A stretch of DNA of 64,000 nt from Chromera velia (Eukaryota > Sar > Chromeraceae): positions 1 through 64,000 of the forward strand of contig JAHBMJ010005547.1 in the NCBI GenBank assembly GCA_018398765.1, given 5' to 3'. The notes under the pieces were generated by a model. It was given only the letters and a program-made list of their open reading frames with translations. It did no database searches and was not told where the DNA came from. Of this stretch, positions 22,778 through 34,243 are shown piece after piece. Position 1 is the first letter of the stretch; each line of letters begins with the position of its first letter. The position numbers and the translations under genes are program-made.

Positions 22778-25700
22778 ATGGCGTATAACAGATGGAACAA
22801 GGGGGCCTGGGGGAGTGCCACCCCTGTGTTCTGGGCAGGTGGAATAACAGCAACTCACCCTCATAAGAAGATGGACTTGATGAAATTCGACCTGCCCTCC
22901 TTGCAAGACGGGGACGACTGCAATGATGATGCTTGGCTTCTCTCGGAGACAGCCTCCATACTGGTGATATGCGACGGCATCGGCTCTCTTCGACTCCACA
23001 ACCTCAACGGCTTCCAGCTCCCGTGTGAGGTTGCAAGGGAGCTGATCAGTCAGAGAATTAGAAACAGGAGGCCGTTCCCGAAAGATGACCTGCCCGCAAC
23101 TGTCTACAGATCTCTCGTGGAGAGGGAAGAGGTGGGTGGCGTTGACGATTTAATTGTGCTACAAATCCTTTCATTCGCTTGCTTGCTTCAACGGCTTGCC
23201 CCTCTCGCCCTTTTCCTTTGTCTTCCCTCCCGCCTGCGTTCTTCTTGCCATCCTTCTCTTCTGTCTCATCTTGGATTCCTCCGACCTCCGAAAGATGCCC
23301 ACACCGACACCCGTCAGCCAGTCTAATGCGTGCCTCTCTGAATTTCTTTCTTTCTCAGTTCTTCTCTGACCACCCATGCATCCTTGGATGTGAGGCTGGT
23401 GGCTACAGAACAGTATTGCTGCTTTCGCGTGAATCGAATCTTCCAATCGCAGATAAGTCCGTCACTGTGTGTCTGACTGTCTCACTGCCTGACTGCCTGC
23501 AGGTGGGAGCGACCACTGTGATGCTCGCATACCTGACCGAGTCGGGTGCCTTGCAGACGTTCAACATGGGCGACTCAGGATGGGTTCTCCTGAGGATGAA
23601 GAGGGCGGGGGAGAAGACAGCCGGACTGGAGATTGTCGGAAGGTCGAAAGAGACGTCAGTCAGTCAGTCAGTCAGTCAGACAGTCACGTGGACAGGCAGC
23701 AGGTAGAAAGAAGCCCGCGCAGGAGGGAGGGTAGGCAAACAACTGCATATGTCTCAGACGGCGCGCACAGAATGAACGCACAGAAGAAACATGAGTGGCT
23801 ATTGGTCCATCAGTTGGTGAGGCAGGCAAGCAACCAGCTGCACACGCAGATGAAGTGAACTCCAACTCGAGCCAGCCGCATTCCTTCCTGACTCTGTCCC
23901 TCTCTATCTCCAGAGGACTCTGTGACACCAGCCCCTCCGTGAAGATGCCATGTGTTTTTTTGTGAACTTTAAAAGGGTTCTTCACTCATCCATCTATGAA
24001 TGAATGAATGAACGATCGATCGCATGTGTGTGCAGTTCCAAAAGCTTCAACGAACCCCTCCAGTTGTGCACGGTCACCAGAGGCACGTCGTTTCCCTCTG
24101 GGGGAAGTGCGGATGTGCAGAATCAGCAGAGAGGGGGAATGGGAATGGGAGGGCGACCGCAGCCACTCTCTGTGGATGGTCAGATCTCCATCTCTGCAGC
24201 TGCAGGACCGTGGGAGTCTGAGCTCTGGGGGAACTGTCAGAACGCAGACATGCAGGTGAGTGCTTGTTTGGGGGGGGCAGTCGAGTCGCGTTGGGGGGTA
24301 GAGGGGCTCCATGAGAGATCTTCCTCTTCCGTTCTCCTTCCTTCTCTTCTGCTCTTCTCTCTTCTATTCTCTTCTCTTTCTGGAAATAGAAGGAAAGCCA
24401 TACCAAACAGCCAGACCATGGATTGCAAATGCTGCCTTTCTGCGTGGTTCACCAGGCTGCTTCCTTCTATCAATAGAACCTCTATCTGTTGAGGCAGGCA
24501 TCCCTTTCTCCTCTCTTCTGTGGATCTCCAATCATTCTGTAGAGCTGAAGCCGTGAATCCTTTCCTGGGGGCCTAGACTGAATTCGAGAGAAAAAAGGGC
24601 GGTGACGGAAAGACAGCCCCCATGCATCATGTTGACGAGGGGGGATGGTCACTCTCCCTCCTCCCCCCTCGTCAACATCCCCACCTGCAACCACCTGCTC
24701 CCTCTGCCTTCCGTGTCTGCCTCTGCAGTTGGTTGCCACCGCCCCTGGTGACATTCTCATCGGTTTTTCCGACGGCCTCTCGGATAACGTGAGCGACGAC
24801 GAGATTTTGCAGATCGCGTCGAAGTGGCTCAAAACAGCAGCAGAGAAGGGAGAGGAGGGACCTCCAAACCCGGACGCTCTCGCACTTGCGTTAGCTCGGG
24901 TAAGTTCGGGGGGCATCGAAGGCGAGAGATCGAGGGAGGGAACTTTTGTGTGCATGGTTGTCTGTGGACATGCAGGCAGGCATACCATATCTATAGAGAG
25001 AAGTTATCGGCACTTCAGAGAAAAAAAAAAACGAAGCGTCTTTTGTTCTTTCTTGCGGGGTGAGGTGAAATCAACTCGGAACGTGAGGAGAGGGACGCGG
25101 AGAGTTGAGTCACTCCTTTCTCATTTGAATTAATGCGGTCTGTCTGCGTGAGTTCCTTCCAGTGAGGGAGGGAGGGAGGCTTCATTCAACGAGTGGAGGG
25201 TGAGGGACCGGGATGGACGTTTGGGTGGGAGTTTCACAGTACGTATTTGTGGGTGTGTGAGAGCGGTCAACAGACGCGTGAACAGTCTACGGAGGCTTGC
25301 AGAGGGAGGATATTAATTCAAAGACGGATTGTGGGAAGGATTGCCTGCATGTCCTCGTTTCATTTCTTTCTTTCACGCTGCCTACTATACCTCTGATCCT
25401 GCAGGAGGCCTTCAGGAAAGGGTGCAAGTACAGTTGGGCCGAGATGGATGAGCACCTCTACGATCCTCACCTGATGGTCCGTCTGCCTTGTCTTTTTCTC
25501 TTTTTTGATTTGATTCTTTCCTTGTCTGCTCAGTCTGACCACCCAAGGCTCGAGCTTCTATCGTTTTCTTGAGGACGCATTAGCAAGGAAGCACTGAAGA
25601 AAAAAACAACAGAAATCGTTTACCCAGTCTTTTCCTCTTTTCTCGCAGTGTATCTTTTGCGTGTGTCTCTGCTCCATCCATTCAGTCATCCTCCCCCACA

Positions 25701-27859
25701 TGTGTATCTCCCATCCGCACTTACGTGTCTCCCGTCTCCTCCTCCGGCCTCTTCTCCCTCCCCATTTCTTTCTTTCAGGATTTCGGCTGGCCAGCTGCCC
25801 GTCCTGACTGGCAGACTGCGTTCGTCAAGGAGTTCGCGCGACGACACCCGAGGCAGGACGGCAAGCAGGCCATGGGGGGAAAGCCGGATGACATCACCGT
25901 CACCGTTTGTGTCATCGACTCTGCAGAGGCCCTCAAGGGACGAGGCAGAGGAGTGCATGGGGACGAGAGTGGGGGCAGACAGCCGAGGCTGCCACTGCAC
26001 CACCCTCGATCGACTTCGGGAAGCAACCCCGGGGTGGGCCCTCATATTCGGACCCCCGCGTCGTCATCCCACACTCACGCATCCTCACAGGTCTGTCTGG
26101 CGATCGATCGATGGCAAAGAAAATGAATATCGGTTTCTCTTTCTCTTGCGTAGGGAGGTGCTTGTAAATGATGCTCAGCGTGTCGGGAAGAGAGTACGGT
26201 CGCAGAGGAAGAGGACCTGAAGGTTTCGATGTGCAAATCGAGGGAGGGAGGGGCCTTCCTTCCTTCCTTGCACTCATCAGCAACCACATGACGGTCTGAC
26301 TCACTCGAGCTCTCGTTATCAGACCGGTCTTCTGACTGTTCTCTGGTCTTTGCTTTCATACAGACAGACTGACTGACTCTCGTGTCTCCACACCCACATA
26401 TGTTCTCTCTCTCTCTCTTTCATTCTCTGTCTGTCTGTCTGTCTGTCTCTCTGTCTGTTTGTCCATTTGCCTGCAGCTCTCCGACGAGCATCACCTGACC
26501 CCCAACTCGGCAGCTTCTTGTTCAGTACCCACAGAGGGCCCCGCCTCTGGGCTCTGGACTGTTGAGAGCTCCACAGGGAAACCCTTTCCGCCCTTGCCCT
26601 CTGATTCCGAGAGGTGGGGTCTGTTGGGGAACTGCAGCGACGAAGCATTGCTAGCTGCAGGGTATGCTCGAGGGGACCCTCTGATGCCTAGGTACAGTGC
26701 ACCCCCTCGACTAGCAGGACACCACCCCCACGCCTCCTCGGGCTCAGGCCAGAGTCTCACCCCTCCCCAGTCAAGTGGCAGAGGACAGGCAAGCCAGCCA
26801 GCAGTGCAGCTGCCTCTCCGTCATCCACGGCGAGACGAGGTTCCTTCCACAGGCACCGTCTCCCAAGCAGAGATTGGTCATGAGAGATCCGGGTCGGGGA
26901 TCTACAAGGTGCCCTCCTCCAAGGGGGGCGTTTGGCATCACTCCCCAAAAGGCGTGGGGTCCCCTCAGGGTGCCACGCAGGCCCGCAGCTCCTTCTACAT
27001 GCCGGGGCCGGCAGGAGACAAGGACGACCAACCCGACGCCCCCGATTCCCGCACAGTCGGGAAAAGAGGAGGCCAATCTCCCATGGGCGGTTTGTCGTCT
27101 CCCCAGTGTCCCTCCTCGCCCTCACCGTCAGCCAGGGCCACAACGCCGGGAGGGAGCAACTACCCGAAATACCTTCCAACAGGGGCAGGAGGAGACGGAC
27201 TTGCAGGTGGGTGGGTGGGTGTCGGCATCAAATCTGTCTTCTGTGTATATAATAAATGCCAAGCAGTAACAGAGACAGAAGGAGACGAAGGGGGGTGGAA
27301 GACGAATTCAGTCCTGTCGGTCGGCTCTGGTCATGTTCTTGCATCGAGGCATCTAGCGTGCTCTCCTATCACGTGTAGAAAGGGGAAGACAGAATAAGGT
27401 CTTTGGTCCCAACTGATATCTCCCGCCATAGATTAAACAAACAGACGAAAAGGCATGCAACCAAACTCTTTTTTTCAACACACACGGACTCACCCTTCTT
27501 GTCTCATGTTTGTCATGTCTGCAAACCCGACTCTTTCTTCTCTCTCAGGTTCGATGCGGAAGGCGTCTGAGTCCTCTGCCATCACTGCGGTGCTGGATGC
27601 TCTGGGGGGCAACGGGCGATTCGACCTCCAGCCCTCCGACATCGACAGCGACACCCTGGAGGAGACCCTGGAGGATTTTATCATCGACGAGACCACCGGG
27701 CTGGTCAGGTCTCCAACGCACGGCCCGGATAGGGACAGGACGGGGAGGAGTTCGAGGGACGTGGGGGGCAGGCCGCCGGGAGGGGGGCCATTGGTGTCGC
27801 CTCCCCGTCAGTCCGTTGCTCGGAGGGCGAGTCAGGGTTCGGTCATTCAACATGAGTGA
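22778..27859 (+). CDS. Ptc7-like PP2C-family protein phosphatase with long disordered tail
   Basis: Exons are 22778-23131, 23359 to 23412 or 23460, 23503-23654, 24036-24255, 24729-24899, 25405-25476, 25779-26090, 26477-27206 and 27549-27859, all phase-consistent (791 or 807 residues depending on the exon 2 donor). PP2C enzymes remove phosphate from Ser/Thr using two metal ions. The metal-binding motifs are present in order: DDCNDDAW (near 46-53), VICDGIGS (63-70), NMGDSGWVLLR, IGFSDGLSDN and GGKPDDITVTV. HPHKK, FNEPLQL and LYDPHLM match the PPTC7/Ptc7 branch, whose known members act in mitochondria. The N-terminus here is short and not an obvious transit peptide. After the PDDIT motif the protein runs on for nearly 400 residues rich in Pro, Ser and Gly, unlike ordinary Ptc7. 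It is divergent from the coiled-coil gene. Confidence 0.85.
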
Positions 27860-30800
27860 AGGAGAGATTAATGCATTGAGGGGAGGGGGGGGGCTGAGGG
27901 AGGGTGGCAGGGAAAGAAGGAGGAGAATTGATTTAAGGTAGAGCTGTACGGGAAGGGTCAAATGCATTCATTACCCAATGAATAGACACACACAGTCAAA
28001 GGACGAACGTGGTTTTTGAGAGAAACGCAAATGAACAGGGGAAAGGGGATGGGAAGGGAAGAATTCCATTATCGAATGAAACTTCTTCGTGTTGTTGTGT
28101 TGACAAACTAGTTGATTCATTCTCCCTCCCGTACCTCCATCACTCTGTCGTGTCAGCAGTCTTGACAGAATTTATAAGAGGGACAGGGAGGAAGAGAATA
28201 TTCTTGAGGGGGAAAGAGGAGAAAAATTGTTGTCCCATCCTACCTCCGTTCTTTCTTGATTTCCTCCTCTCTTTCTCTGTCTTTCCCTCACGGATTGTCT
28301 TGATGAGGTGGGCGTGGAGTTCTTTCTGTCAGGTGACGCAGAGACGGGAGGAGAGCAGAGAGAGAGACCTGAGAGAGAATGGAAGTGACTAAGTTACCAA
28401 AAAAGTGCATCACAGCAAAAAGGCAAACGTGAAGAAATGATAGGTTCGTGACTTCATTCAACAGTCCACCTGTCTACCTATTCCCTTCCTTCCGCCCTTC
28501 CTTACTTCCTAAGGATCCGCATCGAGGCGTGTCGCCCTCTCTTCCTCTTCATTGCGCCAGCAGATTCACAAACACACAAACCGATAAGCTCAAATAGAGG
28601 CGGGTAAAAGCGTCAAAGCAGCGGTGCTCGCCTTCGACGGTGTCAAATGGCACAAACAGAAACAAACGACTCAGCTCAACTTGGACCCCCTGCACTCCCT
28701 CTCCTTCCTTCTTGCTTGCTTCCCTTCGAAGTCCTCTCTTCCTACACCCCTCCACGGCCTCCACGGTCGTCTATCAACGACGGCACGCATCACTTCCCCT
28801 TTTTTCTCCACTGTGATCTCTCAATTCTCTTCACGTAGAAAAAAAAGAGGAGAAGCGAGGGAGGGCAGTGGGGGGTCTCTCTGAGGTGATAATGAAAAGA
28901 AGAGAGAGAAATGAAGCAAGGAAGAAAGGCAGAAAGAGGGAAAGGAAGGAAGACAGGAACACCGACCGCATCAACAGAAGATCAAGGATCTCTCACTCTC
29001 TCTCTGTCTCTCTCTGTCTCTGAGAGAAGCTCTGGCAGGTTTATCTATCGATGGGAGGGAGGGAGGGAGGGAGGTTGGTTCTTGAAGGGAGGGAAATTTG
29101 AAGGAAGGATCGAAGGCCTTGAAGAAATGAATGCGTGCGCCAGAGTGGGATGAGGGAAGGATGGGAGGTGCATCGGAAGCGGACGGGGTCAACCCACCAA
29201 CCGAATTAATTCACTGCATGCTCATCATCTTCCTCTTCTTCTTCTTCTGAATGAATGAATGAATTTTGATCCTCCCTTTGCTCCTCTGTCAGTCAGTTGA
29301 CTGGCTGCCTCATGTGTTCATAAATTCGGCATCAGTCTGTCCGGTCGTTCACCAAGAAAGAGAACAGGTGTGAGCGTGCGTGTGTGTGAGCCCGAGAGAT
29401 TACTTGTCCGGGTTGAAGGACAATGAGAAAGGGCTGAGGTTGGGAGGGACTTTTTTGTGCTGCATTTCGGTTTTTTCATTCTCTCCGTCATCTTTCTGTT
29501 CTCCCTCTCTGCCTTCATTCTTTCTTCCATTCCTCCCTCCCTCTGGGTCCCCCTGAACGTTGGCCGGGCTCTCAGTCGATTTGCCTTCCTTCTTCATGCA
29601 CTTACTGCATTCAAGCAAGGGCTCCCGGAGATTGGTGACCGTTGCACAAGCTGACTCGGATTCTTGTGTGTGTGTGTGTGTGTGTGTCTGGCAGCATGTT
29701 CGACTCGAGCGAGAAAGCAGCATGTTCGACTCGAGCGAGAAAGTTCTTCGTTCTTGCGGCGTGTGAGACAGACCGACTGTGTGTTTCCATTTCTTTCTCG
29801 TTTGATTCGCTCCTTTCGTTGACTATTCCATGCAGTTTTTGACTGACCGTTTTTTTCTAACCGGGTCTCTCTCTGTTTGCGTGTGTGTCCGTGGAATCGA
29901 ATCGATCCTCCGTCCATCGGTCGGTGGTCTTTTTTGTCAGAAGTCTTTCCTCGAATGCCCTAGCTTCTACGCAAAGAGTGACTGTGCGTGTGCATGTGTG
30001 TGCGGTGAGTGAGTGAATGTGTGTGTGATGAGAGAGAGTAATGCGTCAAAGCCACGCAGGCATCATTCGACTTTCTCTCGAAGCGAACGAAAGGAGACAG
30101 GCAAAGCCAAGAAAGAAAGACGAGAGCGAAAGAATCAAGCATTGAAGACGCTGCTCGTCCCAGCACAAGAAGGGAAGGGAATGAGAGTAGAGCAGAGAGA
30201 CAGAGGGGGAGGCTGACTCGAAGAAAGATGGAGTGACAAGGAAACAGTGTTGCTGAAGTGGTCCATTCCCTCAGCACCCTCGCAGCAACGGCCCCCCCTA
30301 GCTGCGTTCTTATGGACAGACGTGGACTCATGAAGAGGAGGGAGGGGGTGGAATGCGGGAAGAGTAGACAGAAAGGAAAAAGCGGGAGTAAACAAAATGA
30401 AGGCACACATTGAATGCATGCATGCATCAAAAAGGATCGAGGGACTCATGTCCAGACAGACCATCCAGGATCTTTTTTGTTTTGTTCTCAGCGCACGTCC
30501 TCATGCAGACTGAAATCTCATCAGCTTAGGGAGCATCTTTGGGACGAGGACAAAAGACGAAAGAAACTGCAGAAAGCGTCTATGTACAGAAAAGAGAGAC
30601 CCAATTGAGCAGAAAACGAAAAGACGGATAGAAGAAGCGAGAGAACGAGGCAGGATCGATGGTGAGGCGGCAATCATTAGGTGAGCTTGAAGGACATGTG
30701 AATGCCTTCTGTGAGTCGACGTACACCAAAATAGTAAATTAAAGGACTGCATGTCAGCGAGTGCATGTACCGCTGAGGATTCAAGTGAGGGCCCTGTGAG

Positions 30801-31437
30801 GCTCACGGAGGAATTGCTCTGACATGCAGGTGGAGGCGTATGATTTTTTCTCTTTCTTCAAGTCCATCGATTTCATATCGATGCCACCGGCTGCTTATAT
30901 ACTTGATTGATTGATTGGATGCTTTCAAGTTGTGAACTCTTTCCATCCGACAACCCCACGGTCTGGGCTGCATGATACCGGCCAGGCTGCATGGGTATAT
31001 GTATGAAGCGCAGCAATTAAGACCCTCTACGATGCACTGTAATTGGCATCGCGAGCGCAGCTAAATACGTGTCAAGTATCTAAATTTTGGACTTTGAACT
31101 TAGTTAATACAGATGCTAGATATAGTTAGTAGTATTGGTATTGGTACTTTTATTTGATTTAGTATTTGATAAGCTTAATGATAAGTGGCATTATAAGCCT
31201 TGTACTAGGGTAAAACGCTAAGTAATAAGCCTAAGTAATTAGCACTTTAACACACGTGACACTGTAAATTAAGCTGAGAACCGCAGAACTAGAAACTGGG
31301 CATCTAGCTGGGCATTTCTGACACTGGTCTAGACACTGGTAGTGACAGCCTGAATGGTCGTAAGAATCACTTGTTGTAACTTGTTACAACAAAAACCATA
31401 GCGTTCTTGGTAATTGTTTCACGTTTCTGATACCGTT
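27860..31437. other. Long spacer, no gene supported
   Basis: Only short overlapping frames and low-complexity runs are seen: GT repeats near 29665-29688, CT/GA runs around 28990-29030 and 29050-29080, and GAAT units near 29250. A 26-bp tandem duplication sits at 29692-29743. From about 30990 the sequence turns AT-rich up to the stop codon of the PPR gene at 31438. The left part presumably includes the 3' untranslated region of the phosphatase gene. Confidence 0.5.
29692..29743. repeat. Exact 26-bp tandem duplication
   Basis: Two adjoining identical units begin with CAGCATGTTCGACTCGAGCG at 29692 and 29718. No coding role is apparent. Confidence 0.9.
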
Positions 31438-34243
31438 TCAACGTACGTCCCCTACTTCAAGTGCATTCATTCTATGAAAAAGCTCAATCGCTTTTTTCCA
31501 TCCACTTTCGCTGGGAGCTTTCACCAGTGCTACAATTAATGAGCGGTACGCGATGTGATCAGGCTCTATGCCTTTGTCTTCCATCTCTTCAAACAGTTTG
31601 AGTGCCCTTTCCCATTCACTGCCGCCGGGAGCCTTCGCAAATGCACTGATCAGCGAGGTGTATACAGGTAACTCAGTCTCATCAGACGCAAACGGTGCGG
31701 CAAACCCTTCTTCTGACTGCACCCTGTTCCTCCTCATCTCTTCAAATAAGTCAACTGCCGTCTCCCACTCACTCCCACCGGCAGTTTTCGCTAGAGCGCT
31801 GATCAGGGAATTATACATGGACACATCCGGCTTGACCCCTCCCCTTCTCATCTTTTCAAAGAGCTCAAGCGCTTTTTCCCACTGGCTGCCACCGGGAGCT
31901 GTCTCCATGGCACAGATCAGAGAACTATAAGTGTGCCTAGCCTCCCATTCAAGCCCCTTTGCCTTCATCTCCTCAAAGACTTTCAATGCTCCCTCCCACT
32001 TACTTCCACCCGAAGCTTTTGCCAATGAACGTATGAGCGAAGTGTACGCAAAAATATCTGGTTCCACCCCTTTCTTTTTCATCTCTTCAAAAAGCTCAAG
32101 TGCTCTCTCCCACTCGCTACCACCGGGGGCTTTTGCGCATGCGCTGATCAGAGAACTGTATGTGTATACATCTGGATCTATCCCCTTCTCTTTCATCTCC
32201 TCAAACACTTCAATCGCCCTCTCCCACTCAGTACCACCGAAGGCCTTCTCTAGAGCACTAATGACATTCGTGTACGTGCTCACATCCGGCACAATCCCCT
32301 TTTCCTGCATCTCTTCAAAAAGCTCAAGAGCTCTCTCCCACTTGCTGCTGCCGGGGGCTCTTGCCAGTGCTTGGATCAACGAATTGAACGTGACCAAATC
32401 CGGCTCTATTCCTTTCTCCTTCATCTCTTCGCAAGACTGAAGTGCTCTCTCCCACTCACTTCCACTTGGGGCTCTTGCGAGGGCCCAGATCAGCGAATTG
32501 TACGTCAATCTATCTGCCTCTACGCCGCTGTCCTTCATCTCTTCAAAAAGCTGAAGTGCTTTCCTCCACTCGCTGCCACTTGGAGCTCTGGCCAGTGAAC
32601 ACATGAGTGAATTGCATGTGAAAACATCTGCTTTTAGCCCTTTCTCTCCCATGTCTTCAAAAAGCTCAAGTGCCCTTTCCCACTCGCTGCCACTTGGAGC
32701 TTTGGCCAGTGAAGAAATGAGGAAATTGTACGTGAAAAGATCTGCTTTTACCCCTTTCTCTCCCATCTCTTCAAAAAGCTCAAGTGCTCTCTCCCACTCG
32801 CTACCACCGGGGGCTTTTGCGCATGCGCTGATCAGAGAGCTGTATGTGTATACATCTGGATCTATCCCCTTTTCTTTCAAATCCTCAAACACTTTCATCG
32901 CCAAATCCCACTTACTGCCACCAGACGCCTTCTCCAGTGCACTGATGACGTTTGTGTACGTAAACACAGCAGGCGTCATCCCTTTTTCTCGCATCTCTTC
33001 AAAAAACTCAAGTGCCCTCTCCCACTCACTCTCACCGGGGGCTCTCGCGAGAGCCTGGATGAGCGTATTGTACGTAAAGACATCGGGCTCTATCCCTTCC
33101 CTCCTCATCTCTTCGTAGAGCTGAAGAGCTCTGTCGCTCTCACTGTTTCCAGGGGCTTTTGCAAATGCGAGGATCAGTGAATTGTACACAAATACATCTG
33201 GCTCTACCCCCTCCTCCTTCATCATCTCAAAGAGCTCAACAGCCCCCTCCCATTCGCTCCCCCCCGGGCTTTTTGCCAGAGCACTTATCAACGCTCGGTA
33301 CGTGTGCACAGCCGGCTTGAGACCTTTTTCTCTCATCTCTACAAACAAAACAACCGCTTTCTCCCATTCACTGCCTCCAGGAGCCTTCTCCAGTGCAACT
33401 ATCAACGAGCTGTACGTAGCCACATCAGGAGCCACAACATTGTCTCGCATCTCTTCAAGCAACGCACTGGCTCTCTGCCATTCACTGCCCCCGAGGGCTC
33501 TGGAAAATGCACTGATCAGTGTATTGTATGTGTACGTATCGGGATCCACCCCCTTCGCCCTCATCTCCTCAAAAAGCTCGAGAGCCTTCTCCCACTTGCT
33601 GCCACCAGCGGCTTTCGACAGTGAGTTGATTAGATAATTGTAGGTCAATCGATCAGGTTCCACCCCTTCCCTCCCCATCTGTTCAAAAAGACTCAGTGCT
33701 CCCTCCCACTCGCTTCCTTCTGGAGCTTTCGCTGATGCTCGAATAAGCAAACTATACGTCACTGTATCTGGCTTCAACCCCTTCTCTTGCATTTCTTTGA
33801 ATAACTCAATCGATCTCTCCCACTCGCTGCCATCTGGAACGTTCTGCATTGCGTTGATCAACGAATTGTATGTGAACGTCTCTGGCTCGATTTCTTTCTC
33901 CTTCATCGCACTGAAAATTGTGAGCGCGTCTCTCCAGCGGCCCTCCTGGCCCGCCCGAAATATCGACGAGTTATACCACGATCTCATTTTGTCATTCACA
34001 TGGAAGGGCAATTTGGACTCCGGATAATGAGGCTGTCTCTTTGCCGCCGCCGCCGCCGTCTCAACAACAGGGTCTACTCGAGATGATCCCACCCACCCCT
34101 GTCCTCCTTCTGTTCTATAACCCGCCGACTTAGACTTTCCTTCCATTTGTCCTTCCCACTCCCTGCCCCCCTCCACGTCGTCTCTCTGTCCCACCCAGGC
34201 GAATCCGTCAGAGTCTCCGGAGTCGGTTCTCTCCGGATCGTAT
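31438..34243 (-). CDS. Pentatricopeptide repeat protein with 22 repeats, mostly 38 residues
   Basis: One long exon reads from an ATGCAG acceptor at 34243 (phase 2) to a stop at 31438. The first in-frame ATG inside it gives MEGKSKS near 34146, so the true start is either that ATG or in an upstream exon. PPR proteins bind single-stranded RNA base by base in organelles. After about 75 low-complexity residues come one 35-residue repeat and 21 repeats of about 38 residues of the type TYNSLISALAKAPGGSEWER followed by ALELFEEMKEKGIEPDVF. The three extra residues sit in the turn between helices A and B (PGGSEW). Repeat 20 carries a 13-residue insert. There is no C-terminal PLS, DYW or SMR domain. Repeats 10-11 and 16-17 are nearly identical, showing internal duplication. 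Confidence 0.93.

Noticed and set aside
27860-30960. Additional genes in the spacer between the phosphatase and PPR genes
   Set aside because: All frames are short, overlap each other on both strands and follow simple repeats; no splice-linked set made protein sense.
31568-34027. Four long plus-strand frames antisense to the PPR gene, with Ser/Leu-rich repeats
   Set aside because: They are mirror frames of the PPR repeats, spaced in the same 114-base rhythm, and have no independent coding signature.
31438-34194. Tandem DNA repeats of 114 bases taken as a CRISPR-like or satellite array
   Set aside because: The repeats are coding PPR units with synonymous drift, not identical repeats with unique spacers.
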